Source of the DNA: Hansschlegelia zhihuaiae
GTDB lineage: Bacteria; Pseudomonadota; Alphaproteobacteria; Rhizobiales; Methylopilaceae
Direction of reading: 5' to 3'
DNA length: 36,162 nucleotides
Assembly (NCBI RefSeq): GCF_004103825.1
Contig: NZ_RYFI01000001.1
Location: forward strand, 155,000-191,161
A program made the position numbers and the translations under genes. The notes beneath the pieces are model-generated. The model worked only from the letters and a program-made list of their open reading frames with translations. It searched no databases and had not been told where the DNA came from. Positions 16,254 to 25,098 of the stretch are shown piece after piece (positions within the stretch are counted from its first letter, which is position 1; each line of letters opens with the position of its first letter).

Positions 16254-18241
16254 CACTCCGCCGGCTGCAGCGCGGGCGCGGGGCGGGCCGCGGCTTTCCG
16301 CGGAGCCCCCACCCTCAGCCGCCGGTCGGCGAGCGACAGCGTCGCGCCGAACGCCATGACGACGGCGCCGAGCCAGATCAGCAGCACCAGCGGCTTGTAT
16401 TGCAGGCGAAGGCCGGTCGCGCCGTCGGTGCGGGCCTCGGCGGTCGCGGCGTAGAGCTGAGACAGGCCGAAGGTCGCGATGCCGCTCTCGGCGAGGTCCA
16501 TGCGCCGGGCCCGGTAGATGCGCCGCGCGGGCTCGACGGTCGCGACGACGCGGCCGCCCTCTCGCACCGTCAGATGCGCGACCGAAGACGCATAGTTCGG
16601 CCCGGGGCGTTCCCGCAGCCCGTCGAAGGTGAGTTCGAAGCCCGAAAGGGCGACGGTCTCGCCCGGCTTCAGCGCCACTACCTTCTCGCTCGACCAGGCC
16701 GAGGCCGCCACCACGCCGATCAGCGTCACGCCCATGCCCGCATGGGCGAAGGCCGCGCCCCAGGAGGAGGTCGGCAGGCCCTTCAGCCGCGCGAGGCTGT
16801 CGGCCGCCGGCGCGCGGAACAGTTTTGTCCGTTCGACGATCTCGGCGAAGGCGCCGCAGATCGCGAACAGGCCGATCCCGATCCCGATCGGAGCGAGCGT
16901 GGGGCCTCCGCGGACAAAGCCCGCCACGAGGCAGGTCGCCACGATCGCGATCCCGAACGCCGCGACCAGACCCCTGGCGGCGCGGCCGATGTCGCCGCGC
17001 TTCCAGGCGAGCAGCGGCCCGAACGGCATGATCAGCATCAAAGGCAGCATGATCGGCCCGAAGGTCGAGTTGAAGAAGGGCGGGCCGACCGAGATCTTCT
17101 CGCCCGTCGCGGCTTCGAGCGCGAGCGGGTAGAGCGTGCCGACGAACACCGCGGCGGTCGCGGCGGTCAGGAAGATGTTGTTGACGACCAGCGCGCCCTC
17201 GCGGCTCACCGGCGAGAACACGCCGCCCTGTTTCAGCGCCGGCGCGCGTAGCGCATAGAGCGTGAGGCTGCCCCCGACGAAGACGGTGAGGATGATCAGG
17301 ATCGCGACGCCGCGCGCGGGATCGACCGCGAAGGCGTGCACGGAGGTCAGCACGCCGGAGCGCACCAGGAAGGTGCCGAGCAGCGACAGCGCGAAGGTCA
17401 GCAGCGCCAGCAGGATGGTCCAGACCTTGAGCGCCTCGCGCTTCTCCATCACCACGGCGGAATGGAGCAGCGCGGTGCCCGAGAGCCAGGGCATCAGCGA
17501 GGCGTTCTCGACCGGGTCCCAGAACCAGAAGCCGCCCCAGCCGAGCTCGTAATAGGCCCAGTAGGAGCCCATCGCGATGCCGAGCGTGAGGAAGCCCCAG
17601 GCGGTCAGCGTCCAGGGCCTCACCCAGCGCGCCCAGGCGGCGTCGATCTTGCCCTCTATCAGCGCCGCGACCGCGAAGCTGAAGGCCATCGAGAAGCCCA
17701 CATAGCCGAGATAGAGCAGCGGCGGATGGATCGCGAGGCCGGGGTCCTGCAGCAGCGGGTTGAGGTCCTGTCCCTCGATCGGCGCGGGCGCCACCCGGGC
17801 GAACGGGTTCGAGGTGACGAGCACGAACAGCAGGAACGCGGTCGAGATCATCGCCTGCACGCCGAGCACGTCGGCCTTGAGGCGCTGCGGAAGGTTGCGG
17901 CCGAAGACCGCCACCAGCGCGCCGAACAGCACCAGGATCAGCACCCAGAGCAGCAGCGAGCCCTCGTGGTTCCCCCAGACGCCGGAGAACTTGTAGACCA
18001 GCGGCTTCGCCGAATGGCTGTTCTCGACGACGTTGAGCAGCGAGAAGTCGGAGGTGACATAGGCGTGGGTCAGCGCCGCGAAAGAAATCGCGACCAGCAC
18101 GAACTGCGCGACCGCGAGCGGACTCGCGAGGCCCATCAGCGTCGCGTCGCGCGCCCTCGCGCCCCAGACCGGCAGAACGGACTGCAGGATCGCGAGCGCG
18201 AGCGCGAGGACGAGCGCGTAGTGGCCGGTCTCGGCGATCAT
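16253..18241 (-). CDS. ccmF: Cytochrome c haem lyase subunit CcmF
   Basis: A 662-residue polytopic inner-membrane protein of the CcmF (CycK) family. The tryptophan-rich WWD signature is present as [19 protein letters not shown], along with the haem-handling region around [14 protein letters not shown]. It works with CcmH to attach haem to apocytochrome c at the periplasmic side. The start at MIAETGHYA overlaps the ccmE stop (ATGA), and its stop overlaps the ccmH start, showing tight translational coupling. The longer frame upstream is arginine-rich and is discarded. The last 15 residues form an Ala/Pro-rich cytoplasmic tail. Confidence 0.97.
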   Translation of the reverse strand: MIAETGHYALVLALALAILQSVLPVWGARARDATLMGLASPLAVAQFVLVAISFAALTHAYVTSDFSLLNVVENSHSAKPLVYKFSGVWGNHEGSLLLWVLILVLFGALVAVFGRNLPQRLKADVLGVQAMISTAFLLFVLVTSNPFARVAPAPIEGQDLNPLLQDPGLAIHPPLLYLGYVGFSMAFSFAVAALIEGKIDAAWARWVRPWTLTAWGFLTLGIAMGSYWAYYELGWGGFWFWDPVENASLMPWLSGTALLHSAVVMEKREALKVWTILLALLTFALSLLGTFLVRSGVLTSVHAFAVDPARGVAILIILTVFVGGSLTLYALRAPALKQGGVFSPVSREGALVVNNIFLTAATAAVFVGTLYPLALEAATGEKISVGPPFFNSTFGPIMLPLMLIMPFGPLLAWKRGDIGRAARGLVAAFGIAIVATCLVAGFVRGGPTLAPIGIGIGLFAICGAFAEIVERTKLFRAPAADSLARLKGLPTSSWGAAFAHAGMGVTLIGVVAASAWSSEKVVALKPGETVALSGFELTFDGLRERPGPNYASSVAHLTVREGGRVVATVEPARRIYRARRMDLAESGIATFGLSQLYAATAEARTDGATGLRLQYKPLVLLIWLGAVVMAFGATLSLADRRLRVGAPRKAAARPAPALQPAE

Positions 18242-18738
18242 TTCGGCGCCCCGGCCGGGGCGTCGCCGCCGCGCCATTCGCCCTGCGCCTTCAGGCGGTC
18301 GGCCACGTCCTTCGGCATGTAGTTCTCGTCGTGTTTGGCGAGCACGCTGTCGGCCTTGAACACGCCGTCCGGCCCGACCGCGCCCTCGGTCACCACCCCC
18401 TGCCCCTCGCGGAACAGGTCGGGCAGCATGCCGACATAGACCACCGCCTGGTCGGCCCTGTTGTCCGTCACCGTGAAGCGGACCGTCGTGCCCTCATGTG
18501 CGACCGAGCCCTGCTTCACCAGGCCGCCGAGCCGCATCCGGGTGCCGGGCGCGTCGGCCCGCTGGGCGATCTCGCTCGGCGTGCGGAAGAACACCAGCGT
18601 GTCCGTGAAGGCGTTGAGGATGAGCGCGGTGGCGGCGGCGAGCGCGAGGCCCACCAACGCGAGCAGGGCCAGGCGGCGGCGCTTGCGGGCGCTCGCCCGG
18701 CGGCGCGGAGAGGGGAAGGCTGAAGCGTCGATCGTCAT
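18238..18738 (-). CDS. ccmE: Haem chaperone CcmE
   Basis: A 166-residue protein of the CcmE (CycJ) family. One N-terminal membrane anchor ([18 protein letters not shown], about 24-41) follows a basic cytoplasmic stretch, with an OB-fold periplasmic domain after it. The haem-binding motif [11 protein letters not shown] gives the covalent H136 and Y140. It carries haem from CcmABCD to CcmF/H. The ccmABCD genes are not in this window. It overlaps ccmF by 4 bp and follows ccmI by 10 bp. Confidence 0.97.
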   Translation of the reverse strand: MTIDASAFPSPRRRASARKRRRLALLALVGLALAAATALILNAFTDTLVFFRTPSEIAQRADAPGTRMRLGGLVKQGSVAHEGTTVRFTVTDNRADQAVVYVGMLPDLFREGQGVVTEGAVGPDGVFKADSVLAKHDENYMPKDVADRLKAQGEWRGGDAPAGAPK

Positions 18739-18748
18739 CCGGGACCCC

Positions 18749-19867
18749 TTACGCGCCGCGGCCTTCGAGGCCGAGGCCGAGCGCCAGCGCCTCGAGCCGC
18801 ATCGCGGCGCGCCCGTCGCCGCCGAATTTCTCGCGCGCGCTCTTCAGCGCCTCGCGGGCCTTCTCGACGTCGCCGAGCGCCGCGCGGGCACGCACCAGCC
18901 TGAGCCACTCGCCGACGTCGCCGCCGTCCTTCGACAGGCGCTCGCCTAGGCCGTCGACCATCGTGCGGATCATGGCCATCCGCTCCTCGGGCGTCTTGGG
19001 CTGCTCCATCGCCGACTTCGAGGGCATCGGCATCGCGGGCACGTCGGCGATGCGCTGCAGTTCGCCCCTCAGCGCCTCGAGATAGGGCGCATCCTCCGGC
19101 GCCTTGGCGACCAGCGGCCTCAGCCGCGCCACCGCGCCCGCCATGTCGCCGTCCTGCTCGGCGGCGCGGGCGAGATAGAACGAGCCCTTGACCGAAGGAT
19201 CGTCGCCCGCGACCGAGGCCTCGAAGGCCTCGCGGGCGCCAGCCGTGACGACGCCGTCGGCGGCCGCGAACAGCGCCTCGCCGAGATCGGCCTGCCGGTC
19301 GGGCGTGGAGCCCAGAAGCCGGATGGCGTTCGCGTAAGCCGTCGCTGCGTCCTGCGGACGGCCGAGCCGCATATAGACCGGCGCGACCACGGCGTAGCCC
19401 CGGCCGTCATTGGGGTTCTTGGCGATCGCCGCCTCGACCCGCATCGCGAGGTCGGCGAGGTTCTGCAGGTCCGGCGTCTCGCTCTGGCGCGAGGCCAGCG
19501 GAAGGTCTGGCAGGTCCGGCTTGCCGAGCGCGCCGTAGAAGCCGAGCGACACCGCCGGGATCACGACGAGCGCCGCGAGCGCCGCGATGCGCCGCCGCCG
19601 GGTCGCGCCTTCGGTCGCGACGATCTCGTCGGCGCGCTCGGAGGCCGCGATCAGCCTGCGCGCCACCTCGGTCCGCGCGCCCTCGGCCTCGCGCTCGTCG
19701 ATCAGTCCGCGCGCCCGATCACGCCCGATCTCGTCGATCTGGTCGCGATAGACCGCGGCGTCGGCCTCCGCGTCGGCGGTCGCCGTCCGCCCGCGCGCAA
19801 GCGCGCCGAGCACGACAAACGCCGCCGCGCCGGTCATCAGCGCGAAGGTCAGCCAGAGAGCGGTCAT
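18749..19867 (-). CDS. ccmI: Cytochrome c maturation protein CcmI
   Basis: A 372-residue CcmI (CycH) protein. Two membrane segments (about residues 3-23 and 95-115) flank a cytoplasmic leucine-zipper-like loop (AAVYRDQIDEIGRDRARGLI), and a periplasmic TPR domain follows (about 140-290, with YAVVAPVYMRLGRPQDAATA). It chaperones apocytochrome c to the CcmFH complex. It heads the ccm series. The ATG at 19867 has GGAAACGAACGG upstream. The frame to 20005 is not family-like. Confidence 0.95.
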   Translation of the reverse strand: MTALWLTFALMTGAAAFVVLGALARGRTATADAEADAAVYRDQIDEIGRDRARGLIDEREAEGARTEVARRLIAASERADEIVATEGATRRRRIAALAALVVIPAVSLGFYGALGKPDLPDLPLASRQSETPDLQNLADLAMRVEAAIAKNPNDGRGYAVVAPVYMRLGRPQDAATAYANAIRLLGSTPDRQADLGEALFAAADGVVTAGAREAFEASVAGDDPSVKGSFYLARAAEQDGDMAGAVARLRPLVAKAPEDAPYLEALRGELQRIADVPAMPMPSKSAMEQPKTPEERMAMIRTMVDGLGERLSKDGGDVGEWLRLVRARAALGDVEKAREALKSAREKFGGDGRAAMRLEALALGLGLEGRGA

Positions 19868-20055
19868 TAATCCGTTCGTTTCCTTCCCTGGGCCTGTAAT
19901 TAGAAGCGTTCGACGCCCGCGGGAAGAGACACGCGGTCGCGCGGGGCCCGCCGGGTCCGCGAAAAAACGTGATCGACGTGGCTGATCGCACGGCTTTCCC
20001 GCCATATAGAGTGGCGTTCCCGCCTCTTCCCTCGCTTCTCCATCCGGAACGGGCC
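19868..20055. promoter_or_regulatory. Divergent promoter region, ccm series and sarcosine-oxidase-like pair
   Basis: This 188-bp interval separates the divergent ccmI and oxidoreductase genes. It should carry both promoters. It contains a GAAAAAACG tract and a CCATATAGAG element near 20002-20011. No clear operator is seen, and no site is assigned. Confidence 0.4.
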
Positions 20056-21198
20056 TTGATCTCTCGCGACCTCCTGTCCGCCGTCCTGAGACGCCGCCGT
20101 CCTCGCGACATCTGGTCCGCCCCCGAGACCGCGCCCGAAAGCTGCGACGTCGCCGTGGTCGGAGGCGGGGTCCGGGCGCTCGGCGTCGCCCGCGCCTGCG
20201 CGACCGCCGGCGCGAAGGTCGCGCTGTTCGCGTCGGGCGAGATCGCGGCGGCCGGCGACGAGCGCGCCTGGCCGGTCGTGCGCGCGGCGCATGTCGACAG
20301 GCTGCGGTCCGCGACCGACGCCGCGGCCCCTGCGATGCTGCGCCGCGTGGCGAGAAGCCTTGGCGGCGTTCCGATCGACGTCTCGGGCTGCCTCACGCTC
20401 GCCGAGGATTCCGAGGCCCTGGGCCGCGCTGCGGCGCGGATCAAGGCGGACGGGGCCGGCGCCTGGATGGTGCCGGAGCGTGAAGTCGTGGCGCTGAGCC
20501 CGCCGCTCGCAGGCTTCTCCCACGCAGCGCTCTACGAGCAGGCCGCGATCACCGTTGACGCCGACGCGCTCGCTCTGGCCCTTGCGGGAGCAGCCGTGGC
20601 CGCCGGGGCGCGGCTGTTCGCAGGCCTCGGGGCGACCGCGCTCGAGCGCGACGGCCCGGCCGCGACGGGTCTTCTGCTCGGCGACCGCGCAGTGCGCGCC
20701 GGCGCGATCGTGCTCGCCGACGACTTCGCGGCGATCCGGCTGATCCGGGAAGGCAATGGCCGCCTCTCACTGACCCGCGAGGAGCGCGTGACGCTCGTCA
20801 CCTCGGGCGGCGCGCCCGCGATCGGACCGGCGCTCGCCGTCGAGGACCTCAGGATCTCGCGCGACCGAGCCGGCGCGCTCTCGGTTTCGGGCCCGCTCGG
20901 AGCCGACGCGCTGGCGCGCCGCCTGCTCGTCCTCGCCCCTGCGCTCGCCGGACTGACCGTCACCGACACGGAGCCCGTGACGGTCTGGACGGGCGTCGAC
21001 GGCCAGCCGCAGATCGGGGCGGCCGGAATCGACGGCGTCTGGCTCGCGCTGGGCTTCGGCCGCGAGGCGCTGTCGCTCGCGCTGCCCGCAGCCGAGCATC
21101 TCGCCGCCGCGATGTCCGGCGATCGCGGTTCGCCGGCCTTCGAGCCGTTCGCGCCGACCCGCGGTCCGGGCCTGCGCCTCGAGGAGCTGGTGCGATGA
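20056..21198 (+). CDS. FAD-dependent oxidoreductase resembling sarcosine oxidase beta subunit
   Basis: A 380-residue DAO-fold protein. The dinucleotide fold begins CDVAVVGGGVRALGVARAC, where the usual third glycine (GxGxxG) is replaced by alanine. The protein follows the architecture of heterotetrameric sarcosine oxidase beta (SoxB), from the LLSAVLRRRRPRDIW opening to the short C-terminal FAD-binding region, but is shorter than the usual 400-420 residues. The arginine-rich substrate loop (RNTTIVRSNYL in family members) is unrecognisable here. Start: TTG at 20056 gives a SoxB-like N-terminus; a GTG frame to 19969 is the alternative. It overlaps the next gene by 4 bp (ATGA). Substrate unknown; sarcosine oxidase activity is doubtful. 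Confidence 0.65.
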   Translation: MISRDLLSAVLRRRRPRDIWSAPETAPESCDVAVVGGGVRALGVARACATAGAKVALFASGEIAAAGDERAWPVVRAAHVDRLRSATDAAAPAMLRRVARSLGGVPIDVSGCLTLAEDSEALGRAAARIKADGAGAWMVPEREVVALSPPLAGFSHAALYEQAAITVDADALALALAGAAVAAGARLFAGLGATALERDGPAATGLLLGDRAVRAGAIVLADDFAAIRLIREGNGRLSLTREERVTLVTSGGAPAIGPALAVEDLRISRDRAGALSVSGPLGADALARRLLVLAPALAGLTVTDTEPVTVWTGVDGQPQIGAAGIDGVWLALGFGREALSLALPAAEHLAAAMSGDRGSPAFEPFAPTRGPGLRLEELVR

Positions 21199-22901
21199 GC
21201 GGCCCCTATCGCCTGCCCTCCTCCGCGCCGAGCCGGTTCGGATCGGAGGTCGACCGCGCCGAGCCGGTGGGATTCCGGTTTGGCGGCCGCGCGCTCTCGG
21301 GGCTCTATGGCGACACGCTCGCGAGCGCGCTCGCGGCCTCAGGCGTCGCCGTGCTGGGGAGCAGTCCGCTGCTCGGCCGACCGCGCGGCCTCATGGGGCT
21401 CGGCCTCGAGGACCACATGCCGCTCGCGCTCGAGGGGGACCACGGCCCGTGGAGCATGGTCTCGGGCGACGAGATCGTGGTTCGCGAGGGCCTCAGGGCG
21501 CGCGCCCAGGGACTCGGGCAGACGCTCCGCCGCCTCGCCGCCCCGGCCGCCGCCGACCGGCGGGCGCTGCCGGTGGTTCAGCAGATGATCGAGCGGCTGC
21601 GCCGCGCGCTTCCGCTGCCCGCCCCGCGGCTGCCGGCGGGGGAGGCTTTCGCCGACGCCCGGCGCGAGACCTGCGACGTGCTGATCGTGGGCGCAGGCCT
21701 CGCGGGGCTTTCGGCCGCCGCGGCCCTGCGCTCGGCCGGCCTCGACGTCCGCATGGTCGAGGCGTCGCACCGCCCCGGCGGGATCGCCGACCTCTATGAC
21801 GGCCGGATCGACGGTCGACCGCTCGCCGAATGGGCCGCGACGCGGGCCTCCGCGCTCCGCGACCGTGGCGTGCTTCGTCTCTCCGCCACGGCGATCGCAA
21901 TCGATCACGATGGCTCGGTGACGGTGATCGAGCGTCCCGAGCCGCAGCGACCGGGCCGCGTGTCGCTGCGGCTGATTTCGGCCGGCGCCGTCGTGGTCGC
22001 GACCGGTTTCCGGGAGCGGCCTCTGGTCTTCGCCGACAACGACCGGCCGGGCGTGACGCTGGCGACGACGGCCCGGGCGCTGCTGCGCCGGCACGCCGTG
22101 GCGCCGGGCCGGAAGGCGCTGGTCGCGACGTCGAGCGACGAGGGCTACCGCACGGCGATGGATCTGCGGGACGCCGGCGTCTCGGTCCAGATGGCGCTCG
22201 ACGCCCGCGACGATCCGCAGGGGTCGGTCTTCGACATCGCCAAGGCGCTCGGCGCGCCCATCAGCCTGTCGACGCTCGTCACGGGCGTCGAATATGAGGA
22301 GCGCAAGGGCGGCCTGACGGGCGTGCGCGCCCAGAACCGCTTCGGCGAGGGCGCGAGCGCAGGCGCGCGGGTGCTTTCGGCGGACGTCCTCATCGTCTCG
22401 GGCGGGTTCGCGCCGCGCGACGAGCTTCTCCGCGGGACGGGGCTCGACGCAGAACACGGCGTCCATGCCGCGTTGAGGGGGCCGAACGCCATCGAGGCGG
22501 TCGCGGGCGGCTGGGCGGCGGGCGCCGCCGCGGCGGCCCAGCTCGGAGCCCCGCTTTCGGGCGCAGAGCCCGAGGTCGAGGTCATGCCGGACGAGCCGGG
22601 CGAGATCGTGCCGCCGTCGCCCGAAAGCTTCCGCGGGCCGGGCGCCGACGGCGCCTTCGTGGATTTCGCGGCCGACGTGACGCTTGGCGACCTGCTGCGC
22701 GCCGTCGAGCGCCGCGGGCCCGCCCCCGCCGCGATCTCGCGCCGCCTCGGGCTGACGCTCGGCCCCGACGCCGGGCGGCTGTCCGCGGATCTCGCCGCGA
22801 TCGCGTTCCGGGCGCTTGGCGGGCCGGGCGACGTCGCCGGTCCCGCGGCCGGGCGGCCGACGCTGAACTTGCTCGCGGCGCGGGCGAAGGTCAGAGACTG
22901 A
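21195..22901 (+). CDS. FAD/NAD-binding protein resembling the N-terminal half of sarcosine oxidase alpha
   Basis: A 568-residue protein. The first 100 residues match the Fer2_4 domain of SoxA-type proteins (FGGRALSGLYGDTLASALAA and RPRGLMGLG) without iron-sulfur cysteines. Then comes a pyridine-nucleotide oxidoreductase domain with CDVLIVGAGLAGLSAAAAL (about residue 160), a second motif VVVATGFRERPLVFADNDRPG and GGFAPRDELL. The end has AFVDFAADVTLGDLLRAV, the SoxA_A3-like region. Genuine SoxA is about 1000 residues, with a C-terminal aminomethyltransferase half that binds tetrahydrofolate; this is absent. soxD and soxG are absent too. The pair is therefore a reduced, probably repurposed, relative of the sarcosine, opine or hydrogen cyanide synthase group. 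Confidence 0.7.
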   Translation: MSGPYRLPSSAPSRFGSEVDRAEPVGFRFGGRALSGLYGDTLASALAASGVAVLGSSPLLGRPRGLMGLGLEDHMPLALEGDHGPWSMVSGDEIVVREGLRARAQGLGQTLRRLAAPAAADRRALPVVQQMIERLRRALPLPAPRLPAGEAFADARRETCDVLIVGAGLAGLSAAAALRSAGLDVRMVEASHRPGGIADLYDGRIDGRPLAEWAATRASALRDRGVLRLSATAIAIDHDGSVTVIERPEPQRPGRVSLRLISAGAVVVATGFRERPLVFADNDRPGVTLATTARALLRRHAVAPGRKALVATSSDEGYRTAMDLRDAGVSVQMALDARDDPQGSVFDIAKALGAPISLSTLVTGVEYEERKGGLTGVRAQNRFGEGASAGARVLSADVLIVSGGFAPRDELLRGTGLDAEHGVHAALRGPNAIEAVAGGWAAGAAAAAQLGAPLSGAEPEVEVMPDEPGEIVPPSPESFRGPGADGAFVDFAADVTLGDLLRAVERRGPAPAAISRRLGLTLGPDAGRLSADLAAIAFRALGGPGDVAGPAAGRPTLNLLAARAKVRD

Positions 22902-22930
22902 GACGCCGCGTCTGTCGAACGGCGGCGCGC

Positions 22931-24367
22931 TCAAACGGCGGGCAGCGTCAGTTCACCCCTGAGCCCGCCCTCCGGCGCGCGGCCGAGCGTGAGCCTTCCG
23001 CCATACATCGAGGCGAGTTCGCTCACGATGGCGAGGCCGAGACCGGAGCCCGGCTTGGTCTCGTCGAGCCGGCGCCCGCGCGCGAGCACATGAGCGGATT
23101 GCTCCGGGGTCAGCCCTGGACCGTCGTCGTCGACGAAGATGCGGATCGCGCGGTCCGACTTGCCGCCCTTGCCCTCGGCCGTCTCGGCCGAGATCGACAC
23201 CAGGTTGCGCGTCCATTTGCAGGCGTTGTCGACGAGGTTGCCGACCATCTCCTCGAGGTCCTGCCGCTCACAGCGAGCCCGGAGGTCGTCCGCGATCGAG
23301 ACCGTCATCGCGAGATCCCGGTCGCGGTGAATCTTCTCCATGGTGCGCGCCAGCCCTTCGACGATCGGGCGGAGCTCGCTCGTCTCGCCCGCGAAGGCGA
23401 TGCCCGCCGAGAGCCGCGCGCGCTCCAGATGATGGTCGATCTGCCGCCGCATCAGCAGAGCCTGCTCCCGCACCTTGTCGGCGAACGGCCCCTCGCCCGC
23501 GTTCGACTCGTTGGCGATGACCGAGAGCGGCGTCTTAAGGCCATGCGCGAGGTTGCCGACATGGGTGCGCGCCCGCTCCACGATCTCGCGGTTGGAGTCG
23601 ATCAGCGCGTTGAGCTCGGCGGCCAGCGGCGCGATCTCCCTGGGGAACGCGCCGTCTAGACGCGCCCGGCCGCCAGTGCGGATCTCGACGAGCTGGGCGC
23701 GCATCCTCGACAGCGGGCGGAGGCCGAAGCCGACCTGGAAGCCGGTCGTCACCACGAGACCGAGACCGAGCAGCGCGAAGGTCACGAGCAGCGCGAAGTT
23801 GAAGTCGGCGACATCCTTTTCGATCTCGCCCGAGGCCGCGCCGATCGCGATCAGATAGCGGCCGTCCTGACCGAGGTCGATGATGCGCTCGACCATGCGC
23901 AGCCGACGTCCTTCGGGGCCCACGGCGTAGCCGTCGCGGGCGGTCGGCGAATTGCCGGCGTCGGGCAGACGGGGCAGTTGATCCTCGAACAGCGATTTCG
24001 ACGTCGTGGCTTCCGGCGGGTCGCGGTCGAGCCGCGTGATCTGCCAGTACCAGCCGGACAGCGGCAGCTCGAAGCGCGGCTCCCCGAACGAGCCCGGGTC
24101 GTCGCGTCCGAAGCTGCCATCCGCGACCCCCGTCACGAGCGTCTTCAGATAGACGTGCAGACGCTGGTCGAAGGCGCGCTCCACCGACCGGACGTAATAG
24201 GAGGAGAGCAGCACGCCGCCGATAACCAGGATCGCGGTCGCCCAGATCGCCGCCGACCCGAACAGGCGTGACGCGATCGAGGCCGGCCGGCGCCGGCGTT
24301 CTGCGCGCGTCCCCGCCTCCGCCGCCGGAGCCGCAGCGGCCGGCCCCGTCTCGGCGTGGACGCTCAT
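22931..24367 (-). CDS. feuQ: FeuQ-like sensor histidine kinase
   Basis: A 478-residue kinase. It has membrane segments at about 38-58 and 190-212 with a periplasmic sensor of about 130 residues (with GWYWQITRLD), HAMP at about 213-265, H275 in NLAHGLKTPLSVIAN (the HGLKTPL form typical of FeuQ/PhoQ-like kinases), and HATPase_c with NLVDNACKW, DDDGPGL and GSGLGLAIV. It overlaps the regulator gene by 4 bp (ATGA). In Sinorhizobium, FeuQ-FeuP controls cyclic glucan export and osmoadaptation under control of the periplasmic inhibitor FeuN. The gene symbol is given by similarity of pattern and of partner. Confidence 0.85.
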   Translation of the reverse strand: MSVHAETGPAAAAPAAEAGTRAERRRRPASIASRLFGSAAIWATAILVIGGVLLSSYYVRSVERAFDQRLHVYLKTLVTGVADGSFGRDDPGSFGEPRFELPLSGWYWQITRLDRDPPEATTSKSLFEDQLPRLPDAGNSPTARDGYAVGPEGRRLRMVERIIDLGQDGRYLIAIGAASGEIEKDVADFNFALLVTFALLGLGLVVTTGFQVGFGLRPLSRMRAQLVEIRTGGRARLDGAFPREIAPLAAELNALIDSNREIVERARTHVGNLAHGLKTPLSVIANESNAGEGPFADKVREQALLMRRQIDHHLERARLSAGIAFAGETSELRPIVEGLARTMEKIHRDRDLAMTVSIADDLRARCERQDLEEMVGNLVDNACKWTRNLVSISAETAEGKGGKSDRAIRIFVDDDGPGLTPEQSAHVLARGRRLDETKPGSGLGLAIVSELASMYGGRLTLGRAPEGGLRGELTLPAV

Positions 24368-25029
24368 GGGCTGTCGGCGCTCAGGAGATAGCCGAGACCG
24401 CGCACGGTCTGGATGACGTCGGAGCCGAGCTTCTTGCGCAGCCGTCCGACGAATACCTCGATCGTGTTGGAGTCGCGGTCGAAATCCTGGTCGTAGAGGT
24501 GCTCGACCAGTTCGGTGCGCGACACCACCCGGCCCTGATGGTGCATCAGATAGGCCAGAAGCCGGTATTCGTGGCTGGTGAGCTTTATGGCGCTGCCGTC
24601 GACCGTCACCCGACCCGAACGGGTGTCGAGCCGGACAAGGCCGCAATTGAGCTCGCTCGAGGCATGGCCGCTCGCGCGCCGCAGCAGCGCGCGGATGCGC
24701 GCGAGGATCTCCTCCATGTGGAAGGGCTTCGCGACATAGTCGTCGGCTCCGGCGTCGAAGCCCTGCACCTTGTCGGACCAGCGGTCGCGCGCCGTCAGGA
24801 TCAGCACCGGCGTCGTCTTGCCGTCGCGCCGCCACTGCTCGAGCACCGAGATGCCGTCCATCTTGGGCAGTCCGATATCGAGAACGATCGCGTCATAGGG
24901 TTCGGTGTCCCCGAGGAAATGCCCCTCCTCGCCGTCCTGCGCACGGTCGACGGCGTAGCCCGCCTCCTCCAGCGCGGCGACGATCTGGCGGTTGAGATCG
25001 GGATCGTCCTCGACGACGAGCAGGCGCAT
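24364..25029 (-). CDS. feuP: FeuP-like OmpR-family response regulator
   Basis: A 221-residue OmpR/PhoB-family regulator. The receiver has MRLLVVEDDPDLN, phospho-acceptor D51 (AIVLDIGLPKMDG), Thr in LILTARD and Lys in VAKPFHM. The winged helix includes LTSHEYRLLAYLMHHQGRVV and EVFVGRLRKKLG. The closest pattern is FeuP. It is followed by its overlapping kinase gene and preceded, after 69 bp, by a PepSY-domain exported protein. Start ATG at 25029. Confidence 0.88.
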   Translation of the reverse strand: MRLLVVEDDPDLNRQIVAALEEAGYAVDRAQDGEEGHFLGDTEPYDAIVLDIGLPKMDGISVLEQWRRDGKTTPVLILTARDRWSDKVQGFDAGADDYVAKPFHMEEILARIRALLRRASGHASSELNCGLVRLDTRSGRVTVDGSAIKLTSHEYRLLAYLMHHQGRVVSRTELVEHLYDQDFDRDSNTIEVFVGRLRKKLGSDVIQTVRGLGYLLSADSP

Positions 25030-25098
25030 GGCTTTAGGTCCCGACTTGTGAGGCGCGCCTGGAGGCGACGCGAAGCGGCCGTTCAGCGGTCGCGGCGC

